Source: Lasiosphaeria ovina (Eukaryota; Ascomycota; Sordariomycetes; Sordariales; Lasiosphaeriaceae). Taken from it: a DNA stretch of 64,000 nucleotides. The first letter of the stretch is position 1. Every line of letters begins with the position of its first letter. The stretch covers positions 558,001-622,000 of the forward strand of contig JAULSN010000006.1 in assembly GCA_033439765.1 (NCBI GenBank), given 5' to 3'. This document shows, piece by piece, positions 1-10,335 of the stretch. The position numbers were made by a program, and so were the translations under genes. Under the pieces are notes generated by a model that saw only the letters and a program-made list of their open reading frames with translations, was not told the origin of the DNA and did no database searches.

Positions 1-30
1 GAGCAGGTCCTCCGGGAGCTGGACATGTAA
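1..30 (+). CDS. 3' end of an unidentified gene (partial)
   Basis: The first 30 bases read as nine codons and a stop (EQVLRELDM, then TAA) in frame 1. This looks like the C-terminus of a protein whose gene lies to the left of the window. The sequence right after it turns A/T-rich and low in coding character, as expected of a 3' UTR. Nine residues are too few to identify a family, and the reading could also be chance, so confidence is low. Confidence 0.3.
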   Translation, partial: EQVLRELDM

Positions 31-2185
31 GCACGCAAAAAAATCCGTGACCCGCCGACCCCGTGTCGTGGTTTTGAAGAAAAAAGCGGGCTTTTTTTTT
101 TTTGTGGGTTGGCAACCGCGCCGTCAATCGTGTGAGCAGGCGCAGGCTTTGTGTGTGTTGTGGTCTGAGGTGAGACTCTGCTCAGACTCAGCAAAGGCGG
201 GCGCAGCACCCTTGTTGGCGACCGCAACTGTCGAGGGGCGGGTAGGAGCTCGAGGTTGGTTCAGTTCAGGGGGGCAAACATGACATTCGTTGCTTACACC
301 TATTTCAGGAAGGGGCTCCTTCAGAAAAACAAAAGGGGGAGTCGGCTAGATACAGCAATGCTCTCTCACTCACCGCTCTCACCGCTGCTGTTCTGTTGGA
401 AGAGAAAACACACCGATCCTCAGATCCCACTCGCTTTGCCCCCCCTGGCAACCAAAACATGGACGTCAGGATGACAATAGAGTCAGCTCGTCGCCCTAGC
501 TGGGCAAATCGATTCCAGTGAGTTGGTTGTAGTAAGACACTATGGGCCACTTGCTGTTCAAAGTAGGAACCAGACCAAAACATAGATACAAGGTAGTAGT
601 TGAATGTTTGTTGTCTCTCGGTATACCGCCTTGCCTTGCATTTGCTTTTGTCGTTCTAAACCCAAACGCGCTGCAACGCATATTGATCTCATCTTCCCCG
701 AGAGCCCCGTCCATTTTGTGCAACTACATACTAAGAAAGATACTGGAAAAAGAAGAATAAAAATAAAGAGAGTAAGAAAATACAAAGCCACCAACGAAAG
801 GGGGCAACATAATCACTTCGATCTCACATGCACCACTACGCTGCGCATGTACTCCGTCACGTCGGCCAGTTCCTTCTTTTTCAGCGATAGAACAGCGAAT
901 ATCGCCCCAATTTTCATGCCCGTCCGCCCAGCCCCGTAAGAGCCCCCCTTATCTCATCGGTTTCGGTTTTCTCTTTTCTGTTTGACAGTTTCAACCTGGC
1001 TTGAGTAAGTTCCTCGAGGTACCATATACCTTACTTGACCCGACCTGACCTGACCTTGCTGTCACTTTCTCAACTTTATCAACTTGCTCTCAATCTTGCC
1101 TTACCTACATACCTACATATCTCGACAACCTATACGCGGAAAGCCCCCTGAATCGAGACGTCATGACAACACAACACTTCACTTCACAAAGTTGCTAGCT
1201 GGCCAGTCTGTCGTTCTCAATGTTCAAGTGTTCTTAATGATGTCACCTCACCGCTTCAATGCCAGTCAGCAAGCAAGGAGCAACATGATGTCAAGTCGGG
1301 GGGATTCCGCATATTGCCGCGTATAGGTATCCAAAGTAGGAAAGGCAAGGTAAGGTAAGGTACGCGAATAATAGTTGCCGATCAGCATCCCATCCCATCC
1401 CATCCTGCCATATGATATGAGCACCGTGCACGGACATACATGTCTGCACAGGTACACGGCATGTTTTTTTTCTCTTATTTGCTTCATCGGTGATATCCTA
1501 CGTACGTCAACATCCTATATATATATACACGTATATACGTACGCGGAATTGATCTCGCACGGGTACCGACATCGGTTATGGCCTTCCGTTGACGTCAGGG
1601 AGGCGGGCTGGTTGGTTTTGTGGTTGGCTGGCCGGTTAGGGATCCGTAGGTACCTAGGTTTGTTCTCGAAACCGGGGAGAGAGTGGCAGGGAAAAGTCCG
1701 AGATGATGGCCCTCGGATACATGTACCATGTCGACATTTCGGGTCCCGGAATATCCACGGGCAGACCTAGCGTGATTGGCGCTGCATTGCAAATCATTTC
1801 ATGTCTAGAAGGCTTATGGAAGTCTCTTCAACACGAGTCAGAGCAAGTAAAGACTGGCGAGATATCCGTACATCAATGTCTAAATTGTGTGATTACGGAG
1901 TATCTAGATATATCAAACACTCCAAAAGACCACCGCCACCGCAAACCATATACGTGTGTTTCTCGCTGAACCGCAAAATGCAAACTGGGTATGTTAAATC
2001 CAACTTTTCGACGCTTTCCCGGCAATATGACGTGTGCCTCCTGTTCCTGCAAACAAGCCCCAACACCAAAGCAACGCCTATGAAATGCATAATTTTGTAA
2101 CAATTAAACCATTGAGAATATGTGCCGGATGAAAACAGGAAAAATTATTTGCAATTTTGACCGGATCCGTGTTGACATGTACGGC
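31..2185. other. Intergenic region between partial gene and arrestin gene
   Basis: No supportable gene. The open frames here are short and lack recognisable motifs. The segment near 960-1120 is pyrimidine-rich with repeated CCTGACC and TACCT words, resembling a fungal promoter, but the first ATGs after it (for example at 1162) open only very short frames. Around 1340-1365 there is a run of AAGGT units, and near 1515-1545 a TATA-rich stretch. These are typical fungal spacer sequences. Confidence 0.5.
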
Positions 2186-3775
2186 TCATCGAGCCCCGTA
2201 GCCAGGCAGCGCACTGCCTTCCCTGTTGAACTCGTACTCGGGCACCCGGATGACACGCGGTTGAAGATGGGCGTCCGCCTCGGCCTCGGCCACGGCCGTC
2301 TCAAAGCTCGGGAGACTGACGCCGTGCTGTTCCGGAGTCGAGTACTCGATGCCAACCTGCAAAGGCATCGTGAGGGTGACGTTGCTCCTAGTCGATCCTA
2401 TTGTCACGTCGAGCGAGAGCTGCAGGGTGTAAACACGCGAGGCTAGGCACGAGTGGAAAGTGGGAATGAACATCTTCTTGTCCGAAGGCAGCTTGAAGGG
2501 TATCTCGAGCGTTGTTGTGTGGTAGATGGGAGATGTCGAGGCGGCCTTCTTCGACGACTTCTTCCCGTTGCTTGCCGAGATGGACTGGCGGCGTTGTTGC
2601 CTGGACTGGTGCTCTCTGTTACTGCGGCTTTCGACCGAGTCAGACTCGAAGCCGCCGTCTTGGCCGCAGTTCCCGTCGACATCACTCGAATAGCCCGAGT
2701 CGCGTCTGACGGCAGCGGCAAAGGGACGCTGAGCCCATGGTGTGTGGCTGACCTTCATCGAAGGTAGCGGAGTTGAGGCCGAGTACACGCCGCGCCTTTC
2801 GACATCGAACGGCTGAGACCAGGTTCCTAGGTTGGGAAAGCTGGCGATGGTCCCGGAGCTGTAGAAGGTGTGGGAGATAATCTTGCCCGAGACGCCCGTG
2901 ACTCTCGGCGGGGCCATGTCGGCCGACGTGGGCTCAAAGGTCAGACTGACCTGAGCCGAGGGGTGAGAAGCAATACCAAGTCCATCCGACTGGAGAAGGG
3001 CGGCGCTGGGCTGCAGGGCCTCGGCGGTCAACTGGCCCACCCTTGTTGCCATGAGATTCTTGCGCACCGTCTTTGACTTGGTCATCTTGTACAGCTTGTC
3101 TGCGGCCGAGATGTTGAGGGGCGGGTCCTCGGCGGAAGCTGGGAGGACGCGGATAGGTTGCGTAGCCTCCATGATCCTTACCATCTTGGAGCCCACATCG
3201 GCTTGGCGGAGAACCCTAGCTTTGATGGAGTAATCGATGCGAGCCATGATGGGAGACATGTCGTCCTTGTCCCAGCCGCCCAAGCTTGGGGGTAGTAGGA
3301 GATGCTGGTCCTGTAGCTGACCAGACAGTCTCTCGTGGTTGCAGGCGCTTATGGTCAGATGGTTGGGTATGACAAAGTTGAAGGGAATCGTGATGGTCTG
3401 TCCAGTCTCCAGCACTCTCGGGACCGGGTAGGTTGACTCCGGGATGGGCATGACGAGCTTGAGGAAGGTGTGGGTGACTAGGTTGAGCGAGTTCAGGCCG
3501 TCCGTTTTTGTCTGGGTGCTCCCGACGAGGAGAATCTGGATCGAGTCGAAGCGCACGTCCCGCTTGGTGGTGATGGTCACATCTCCCGAGAGGGGCGAGC
3601 CGGATGTGTAGATCTTGGAGCTGAAGTGGTTCTTTAGGTTGACCTCGATGTTGGACCTGGGGAAGGGCACCTTCTTGCCGTTGGCCGCCCCGTCCAAGCC
3701 ACCGCTGGACACTGACGGTGCACCGGACAAGGAGGCTCGGTGAGGAAGGCCCGAGGGCACGCCGCCGAACGACAT
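2186..3775 (-). CDS. Alpha-arrestin (arrestin N- and C-terminal domain protein)
   Basis: Single-exon gene for 529 aa. The ATG at 3775 is chosen; the frame also opens at an upstream GTG, which is not a likely fungal start. After a Ser/Gly-rich leader of about 40 residues comes an arrestin N-domain (about residues 41-190) with the strand pattern SGDVTITTKRDVRFDSIQI and the landmark LPPSLGGWDKDDMSP followed by IDYSIKARV. Further beta-rich segments typical of the arrestin C-domain lie at about 270-320 and 415-500, separated by a Ser/Arg-rich, probably disordered linker. Alpha-arrestins in fungi are adaptors that bring Rsp5/Nedd4-type ubiquitin ligases to plasma-membrane transporters for endocytosis. 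No PPxY motif is visible, so recruitment of a WW-domain ligase would need another motif or partner. Which cargo it serves cannot be told from sequence. Confidence 0.85.
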   Translation of the reverse strand: MSFGGVPSGLPHRASLSGAPSVSSGGLDGAANGKKVPFPRSNIEVNLKNHFSSKIYTSGSPLSGDVTITTKRDVRFDSIQILLVGSTQTKTDGLNSLNLVTHTFLKLVMPIPESTYPVPRVLETGQTITIPFNFVIPNHLTISACNHERLSGQLQDQHLLLPPSLGGWDKDDMSPIMARIDYSIKARVLRQADVGSKMVRIMEATQPIRVLPASAEDPPLNISAADKLYKMTKSKTVRKNLMATRVGQLTAEALQPSAALLQSDGLGIASHPSAQVSLTFEPTSADMAPPRVTGVSGKIISHTFYSSGTIASFPNLGTWSQPFDVERRGVYSASTPLPSMKVSHTPWAQRPFAAAVRRDSGYSSDVDGNCGQDGGFESDSVESRSNREHQSRQQRRQSISASNGKKSSKKAASTSPIYHTTTLEIPFKLPSDKKMFIPTFHSCLASRVYTLQLSLDVTIGSTRSNVTLTMPLQVGIEYSTPEQHGVSLPSFETAVAEAEADAHLQPRVIRVPEYEFNREGSALPGYGAR

Positions 3776-6700
3776 GGCGGGCACGTTAGGGCTCCTCGAG
3801 GAGCGAGACAGACAGAGCCCGATAAGGGGACAGCCAACCAGCCAATGAGATCAACACAATGCCAGAGCAGTAAAAGCCAAAGCCAGTTAATGGTGTGAGT
3901 GTGTTGGGAGGTATGAAATGGAAGGGGGGATGCCGTGGTTTAATATTCAATTCAGGTTGGGAGAGAAAGAAACCATTGGCGGCGCGGGGCACGATTGAAA
4001 CGGCGTGTAGTTAAGACGACGGGAGCTCTGGGCTGGTCGTGTCGTTGGAGACTCAAGGTGCGGACGATGACAAAGGAACCTGGAACCGGTGGCTTGGGCG
4101 GCGAGGACACAAGGCAGCTATTATATGTGTAGGCAAGGTAGTCAATCTCACGTTAGGCTGGCTACCCTGGAAATGGACCCTGGTGATGTTCTCATCGAAC
4201 ATCTGAGTAGAGCAAGCACCCAGGCGGGCGGGAGGCTAACAAGCCAAAGCCTGCCTGACTCACTGGCTGGCATGGATCAGTGCGAACGAAAAGCATGGAG
4301 AGTGCAGATCCACGACGCAACGCAGGAGCCCACGCCAGCCGTGATGGCCTCGCCATCACCCCTCGACTTCGCTGCACGTCCGGGGATCAGCCTACCGAGA
4401 CGTGATTGGGCCATGTCAGCGGATGGGTGTAGGGCAAAAGGCGGGATGTGGACTTGTGGAACTTGTCAATGCCTCGTCAGTCGACTTTGTTGGAGTCTCG
4501 GCCACCGCATGCGGGAAGCACAACCTTGGCAGTTGTTCTTGCCCAGTTACAGGGGGCTAGCCGACGAGCTGGGCCCTGTGAGCCAAGCTAATCCAAGCGG
4601 AGCCAGGTGCGATGGGAAGGCGCGCCAAGTGCCAAGTTCCCAAGCGAGGGGCACGTCTCGACTGAGTATTCGTCTAGTACACGATACTAGTAGTACCTTA
4701 CTTACACCACACAAAGTAGTAAATACATTTGAGGTTACTCACAGCTATGTTCCGGTTCTCAATGCGACGAGCTAAACAGCACACCCGACGGTTCTTCGTG
4801 TTTGATACCTCAGGTACGGATACTTGCGGGAAGAACGGCGGCGAGGAAGGCGCGCCCGAACCAACCTCCAGGATCGAGCATCCGGGTACGGACCACGGAA
4901 TAGTACGACGTGCCTTCCGTTAGTTTGAGATTGCAGTCCCACCCGCCGACCGTCAGATCCATCATATTTGCTATCCCAACAAACAAAGCGACTTGCTCCT
5001 CTCAATGGCTTTCAATGGTTCTAGGACCGGCCAGACAACATCCAGACAACATCACAAAAGACGACAATGAAGCAAGCAAGTACCTTGCCTGGAGCCATCG
5101 GATCGGGACTCGTCACCCGCAACGAGTTGTTTCAAGGATCCCACTTCCTGCGGAGGTTTTCCCTAGGGTCAGGGGGGTTAGCCTTGTGGGGAATGGCGAT
5201 TGATTACTCCGTCCGTACAGGCGTTTCGGCAACGACATGTCTGTCGACAGAAAGGCGCAACCCCAGCCGGTTACGGCCATAACACAGCCTAAGGCACCAA
5301 CTAACAAAAAGACTCATTCGCATTCATCATTATTCATCCAATCCAATCCACTCCAACCTCGTGCTCAGAACAAACGCTCGCTCTGCCACTGTGGCTTTGG
5401 TGCTACTGGTTCTTGGTTTCGACTAGTTTCATGCGTCCTGGTCACAATTGCCAGTCAATCATTCAGCCCCTCATGCATGTCACCGTCTTCGCGGCTAGTT
5501 CAATCTCGTGGTCTGGTGCCGGACAGCCTGATCGCGACCACCTGCACTTGAAGAGCTTTTTTCTCTATTCGTTTCCAGATCCAGGAAAGGTGCGGATCCA
5601 CCAAATGAGAGTCTTGCCCGATTGAGGGCTGTTATACTCGATACTCTAGTAAGAAGGAGAATGGCATACTCACATCCGTGTATGACTGCGTCATCGCTGC
5701 CAGGTACGTGCCTGAGGTCCTCTTCAAGGTGTGTACATGCTATAATCCTAATTCGACAATTCACATCCCTACCGTAGGTATTCAACTCCAATTGACCTCC
5801 TTGTCCAAGTTATCGAGTAAAGAATTGCATTTCCCCCAAGACAGGAAATTTCTAGACTCCGGCATTGGCCAACAACCAAGACAACATTGTGGTAAGTTGT
5901 CACTGTGCACTGCAACATAACGCTCCAACAGACATGCGGGGAGCCCGGACCTGTTTTGAGGAGTCATCCGGTGACCGGGCCAATAATTGCGGGACCCTCT
6001 CCCACGCCGCCGTATCCACGCCGACACCTCCAAGTCGCCATACTAAAGGTACCGAGCGAACACTCCTCACCGGTCGCCAAGATGCTACCCGAATGAGCGC
6101 ATAAAGATTTATGGGTACGGAGCATGGCAGCTGCGAGCTAAAATGAAAATTCCACGATCTGTCTGACGAAGGTCCGAGGAGCCGGAACCAACTTTGCCTT
6201 GTGACTGTGCCGCCTTGGTGCTCTTCCAGAAGCCGGTGGCTGGGTTGGCACCGAACGCCAGGAGCCGAAGCTTTCCAAGCCGATCAGGGGGCCAACGAGT
6301 CCGACCAACTCCATGGGGTAAGACAACACAGTAATAGTAAATCCGTCAGAGTTCCACTGGGCAGGGGTAATGTTTTCCAACAACATGATTACAAAGGAAG
6401 CGATCTCGTCATCAAGGCCGGGATTAAATCCCAGTGGGCATCCTTTCTTCTCGAAAAAATGCAGCTGGACGAAAAGGATGAAATTGCGCCGCTCACGGGA
6501 GCAGTTCCAGGTTCCGTACCAAACAACATGAGGTAAGAACAATGGCACTTTTGTTGGCTCTTGTGCCTCGCGCCTTTGCAACGACATGATTTCTCATATG
6601 ACATGGGTCATGTTTTCCTTTCCCCAAAATATTAGTAGTGGGGGGGGAAGCGAATTCTTAGGTATCCCTATGTACTATCGTATATACGCACTAGTCCGGG

Positions 6701-7759
6701 ACGGGGTTTACCGTCGGGACGAAGGAGCCGAGACAGACCAAATGTCTGTCTGTACCTTACCCTTTGGACATTGAGTCAAAGCACTGGCTCGAGACAACGT
6801 TGGCCCTCGAGAGTATGAGCTTGGGTTGTCCAGGGCTTGAAGTTTAACAACTACCTCTGGGCCTCTTAACAACAGCCCAAAGAGTCCACAAACAAAACCA
6901 CGTCGTCCCACTTTCCAGATTGTCTAGGACTCTAGAAACTACCTGTATCTCGCATACGTAACCGGCCAGACACCGCATGGATGCAAGGCACAAGTTCACA
7001 ACAGGCGCAAAGCCAGTTGTAGCGGCGTTGGTTTTCATTGGGGGCTAAAAAAGTGGCCCCGAGGCTGTTGAGCGGTGACTCAGTGGGTAGGCTGTTTCAA
7101 TGGATCGTGGATGTTTTGTCAGCCACGTGTATTACAAATTCTCATGCCTGGAACGCAAGGCTTCCAGAGTCGCAATGTTGCATTTATCATCAGGTACGTT
7201 GACCAGACGCGCAACACCAAACAACTTACACCGTAGGCACGGAGCTCGACAGAAGGAGCTCAAATTGCGAGCTTTTTGGCATTAAAAGACAACAACAAAA
7301 ACATGGAACGGGCATTTCTTTCCCGTCGGCGAGCCCGGTCTTCTATCTAACCAATGCTTCGCATGCTTTGCCCATACCAAGTCCTCTAAGCCCCTTGTTC
7401 ATGCTACCGTCTGTACGTATTATGAATGTCCTAAAAAAAACTCTTCAGAACACCACAAAAAAAAAACCATCCATTGGGCTTGTTGCAGTCGACCGCTCGG
7501 GAGTCACAGCACGGACTTCTAATTAAGATTAGACTATTCGACGATCACGTCGTCTGCCCGCACGCACTCCATCCAGTGCTCCACCCACCACCCCTCGTGT
7601 TTGCTTGCACCCTCCCCGCAGGGACCGCGTGGAACCGACGCAGCACTAAAACGTGTGTGCATGTTACCTGCTTACGTACCGTAAGGTACCTATGGATAGG
7701 AAAAACTGCACGTGTGCGTAGGTACGTAGCATGAGTCGACGGAGCCGCGTGCGGGCCAC
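3776..7759. other. 4 kb intergenic region between arrestin and ZIP genes
   Basis: Divided between the 5' side of the arrestin gene and the 3' side of the ZIP gene. The longest open frames (4089-4775 plus strand, 6138-6587 minus strand) show no domain, no plausible splice partners, and the first lacks an ATG at its 5' end. The segment 7665-7735 is dense in TACGTA/GGTACC-like words. I see nothing that can be called a gene here. Confidence 0.5.
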
Positions 7760-9200
7760 TTAGTCATGCCAAGAGATGTACAGCATGATTCCTGCGCCGA
7801 CGGCGATGGCAGCGAACTGCACGAGCGTCTTGCGCAGCTCGGCGCCCTTGTTGGGGCCCGTCTCGAGGAGCTCGGGGATTACGGCGACGGTGCCGACGTA
7901 GAGAAACGTGCCCGCCGTGAAGGGCAGCAGCATGTCGCCCCACGTGAGGCTGGTGCCCCAGAGCCCGGCTCTCATGCCCGGCGCGCCGCCGCCGCCGCTG
8001 CCGCCCGCGCCGCCGTACTCCTGCACCGCGATCCCGATGAGTGTTCCTAGTAACGCCCCGAGGGCCGTCACGAACTGGGCGCCCATCGCTGCGCGCTTCG
8101 AGAAGCCCGACTGCACGAGCAGGGCGAAGTCGCCCACCTCGTGCGGGATCTCGTGGAAGAAGACGGCGACTGTAGTGGTGGCTCCGATGGTCGGCGACGC
8201 GTAGAACGAGGCTGACATGGCTAGGCCGTCCGTGATGTTGTGGGTAAAGTCGGCACTAGAAAGCCGGGGACAGAGACATTAGCACATGGACCCCGTGGTT
8301 CAGCAACGCCTAGCCGTATCTGAGTTGCAGTGCAGAGCATGCCGCACGAACATTAGATTCAGCAAGCCGCCGAGCTTAACCGAGGGGTTGACCTCCTTTG
8401 CTGGCGCAGCGCCTTGGGGGGTCGCAACGGCCGCAGCCTCCTTTTTCCGGCTGGTGACTCCCTTGGACCCTTGCACGTCCACCGCAGTCGACACGCCGTC
8501 AGCAGCGGAGGAACTCTCACCGGAGAGGGCCGCGGGGCCATGCGAGTGGCCGTGTGCGTGGTCGTGCCCCCCCGCGCCGCCCGTGGCAATGCGCAAGCCC
8601 TTGTCCATGGCGACGAAGGTCATGAAGCCGACCAGGATGGCCACGCCCAGCAGGAGGTTGCGGTTGGGCTCGACAAGCACGAACCGCACGCTCTCGGGAC
8701 TGTCCTCGCCGACGAAGATCTCGGGCAGCAGGTGGAAGAGGGTGTCTCCCAGCAGGCCGCCGACGGCGAATGCCACCATGACGGAGAGCGACGAGGGGTC
8801 GATGTTGGTGGGGCACAGCGCCAGCAGGAAGTTGGGGGGGCCGGATATGTAGAGCGTGGCCAGCAGGGCGTTGACGGCGGGGCTGCCGGGAAACAGGACG
8901 GCGAAGAGGCGCGCCGTGAACGACGACGTCGCGTGCCCGCCGTGCTCGGCCTTGGCGGCGTTGAGGTCCTGGACAATCGCACATTTCTAGCCGGCAGAGC
9001 CCTCTGTCAGCTATTTGGAGTCCACATTAAATCCAGCGCTGCCCAATGCTCACCTGGAGCTGCTCGTCGAGCTCGTCCAGGCTCAAGGCCGAGACCCGTG
9101 CGGAATCGGCATGGCTGCTGTCGCTGCTGCCGGCCCACGCCTGCGCGATTGCAATTGCAGCAATAACCAGCAGCAGGCAGCTGACTCGCGAGACAGCCAT
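7760..9200 (-). CDS. ZIP-family zinc/metal transporter (LIV-1/KE4 type, Yke4-like)
   Basis: Three exons: 9054-9200, 8352-8968 and 7760-8255, giving 419 aa; the junctions keep frame and the last intron has a GCTAAT branch word before TCTAG. The start ATG at 9200 opens a signal peptide (LLLVIAAIAIAQAWA). Membrane segments follow, then a His-rich loop (GGHDHAHGHSHGP) of the kind that binds zinc, then the two signature helices: DFTHNITDGLA and HEIPHEVGDFA, whose His/Asp/Glu residues form the metal site of ZIP proteins. The set matches the LIV-1 subfamily that includes yeast Yke4 and mammalian ZIP7, which move Zn2+ between the secretory pathway and cytosol. ER/Golgi placement is inferred from those relatives. 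A Gly-rich luminal loop near the last third (GGAGGSGGGG) is of low complexity. It is divergent from the phospholipase-like gene to the right. Confidence 0.92.
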
Positions 9201-10335
9201 GTCGGCGCGACGCGTAAAAGGATTTAAGAAAAGAAAGAAAAGACCCAGGTCGTCGCGTGTTTAGTAATCTGGCGGCGGCGACGAGGACGAAGTGGTGGCG
9301 GAGTTAGTAACCAAAACGTGCCCGGGACAGCTTTTCGGAGGTCTGAGCACACGATGTCGCTCCCTGTTCAGCGATCCCCACGCAGTTGCTGTGGCTGACG
9401 GCCGACCAGGTTGGCGCGGACAGGAAAACGCGCCAAGGCCGGTCAGAAATAAGCCATAGGGCTGAGTTTCAGGGGGGCTGCCCTGGCTCCTCCGTCATAG
9501 ATGCCACTGAGAGGGGAGATCTTGGGTTGTTGACAGTCTGCGATACATGGTATACGAATACTCGAGCCTTGTTCTGTCTGATGTCACTGATACTAAGATC
9601 TTGCTTTCCTTCACTTATGGTTTGAGAACCGGTGCAGTACATAGAATTTACCACGGCTTAGGGGGTGGGGTAAATAGTTTTAGCCTCTATCCGTGCTGTA
9701 AGGCAGCCTGAGGCTTTAACCCGCTCGTCGCCCGACCTCACAGCTCCAATTTCCTGGGGAAACTGTTTCATGACATCAGATGAACCTCGCGTCATGCCCG
9801 TCCCGTCGCCCTATTTTCTAGATGCCCGAGTGACAATGGACCGGGAATAACGCTTCTCGATGGGCTGAGCTCGTCATGTCTTTGCCCCAGCTGACCGACC
9901 CTACAGCACTTGATTGTTATGGGAGCCTGGTGCAATGAACCACGGGTAATTTTCCGCATTGTCACCAAACATAAACAAAATTTCCTACAGTTGCATGTTG
10001 CAAGCCTTTGAGGCCTTGCTCTCTCAGCGCATTGCATGAGACATGCCTTGCTCGCAGCTAGACAGGCGGAAATGATATCGTATCGTATCGTATCGTATCG
10101 TATCGCCACGCCGACCTGGAACCCAACGACGACGGCCATCTTCCAGTCGAGGAGAGCGGCATCGTGCATTGCCCCTATCAGATCACTCGAGTGTATGAGA
10201 CCCGGCGGGTAGACACAGCAGCAAGCCCCTACGCTATCAAAGCTAAACAAGATCTGTCTCTCACCTAAATCTAAGCGCCCGCCACCAGTGGTCACAACTG
10301 GGCCTCGAGGAGCACTACAGGAGCACTACGAAGCC
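9201..10335. promoter_or_regulatory. Divergent intergenic region between ZIP and PI-PLC-like genes
   Basis: The 1.1 kb between two divergently transcribed genes must hold both promoters. It contains a perfect six-copy TATCG pentamer array at 10076-10105. No open frame with a plausible start or domain lies in it. Specific transcription-factor sites are not claimed. Confidence 0.45.
10076..10105. repeat. (TATCG)6 microsatellite
   Basis: Six perfect tandem copies of TATCG, about 230 bp upstream of the PI-PLC-like ATG. Each unit contains a partial GATA word (CGATA on the complement), so the array presents six closely spaced CGATA sites on the minus strand. Confidence 0.95.

Noticed and set aside
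4089..4775. 228-codon plus-strand open frame
   Set aside because: It opens at a GTG, contains no domain, has irregular composition and lies in the 5' flank of the arrestin gene. Probably chance in GC-rich spacer.
6138..6587. 149-codon minus-strand open frame with an ATG
   Set aside because: No recognisable motif, no splice partners and no neighbouring coding signal.
8414..9166. 250-codon plus-strand frame opposite the ZIP gene
   Set aside because: It is the complement of a real, spliced, motif-bearing gene; GC-rich codons on one strand leave the other open.
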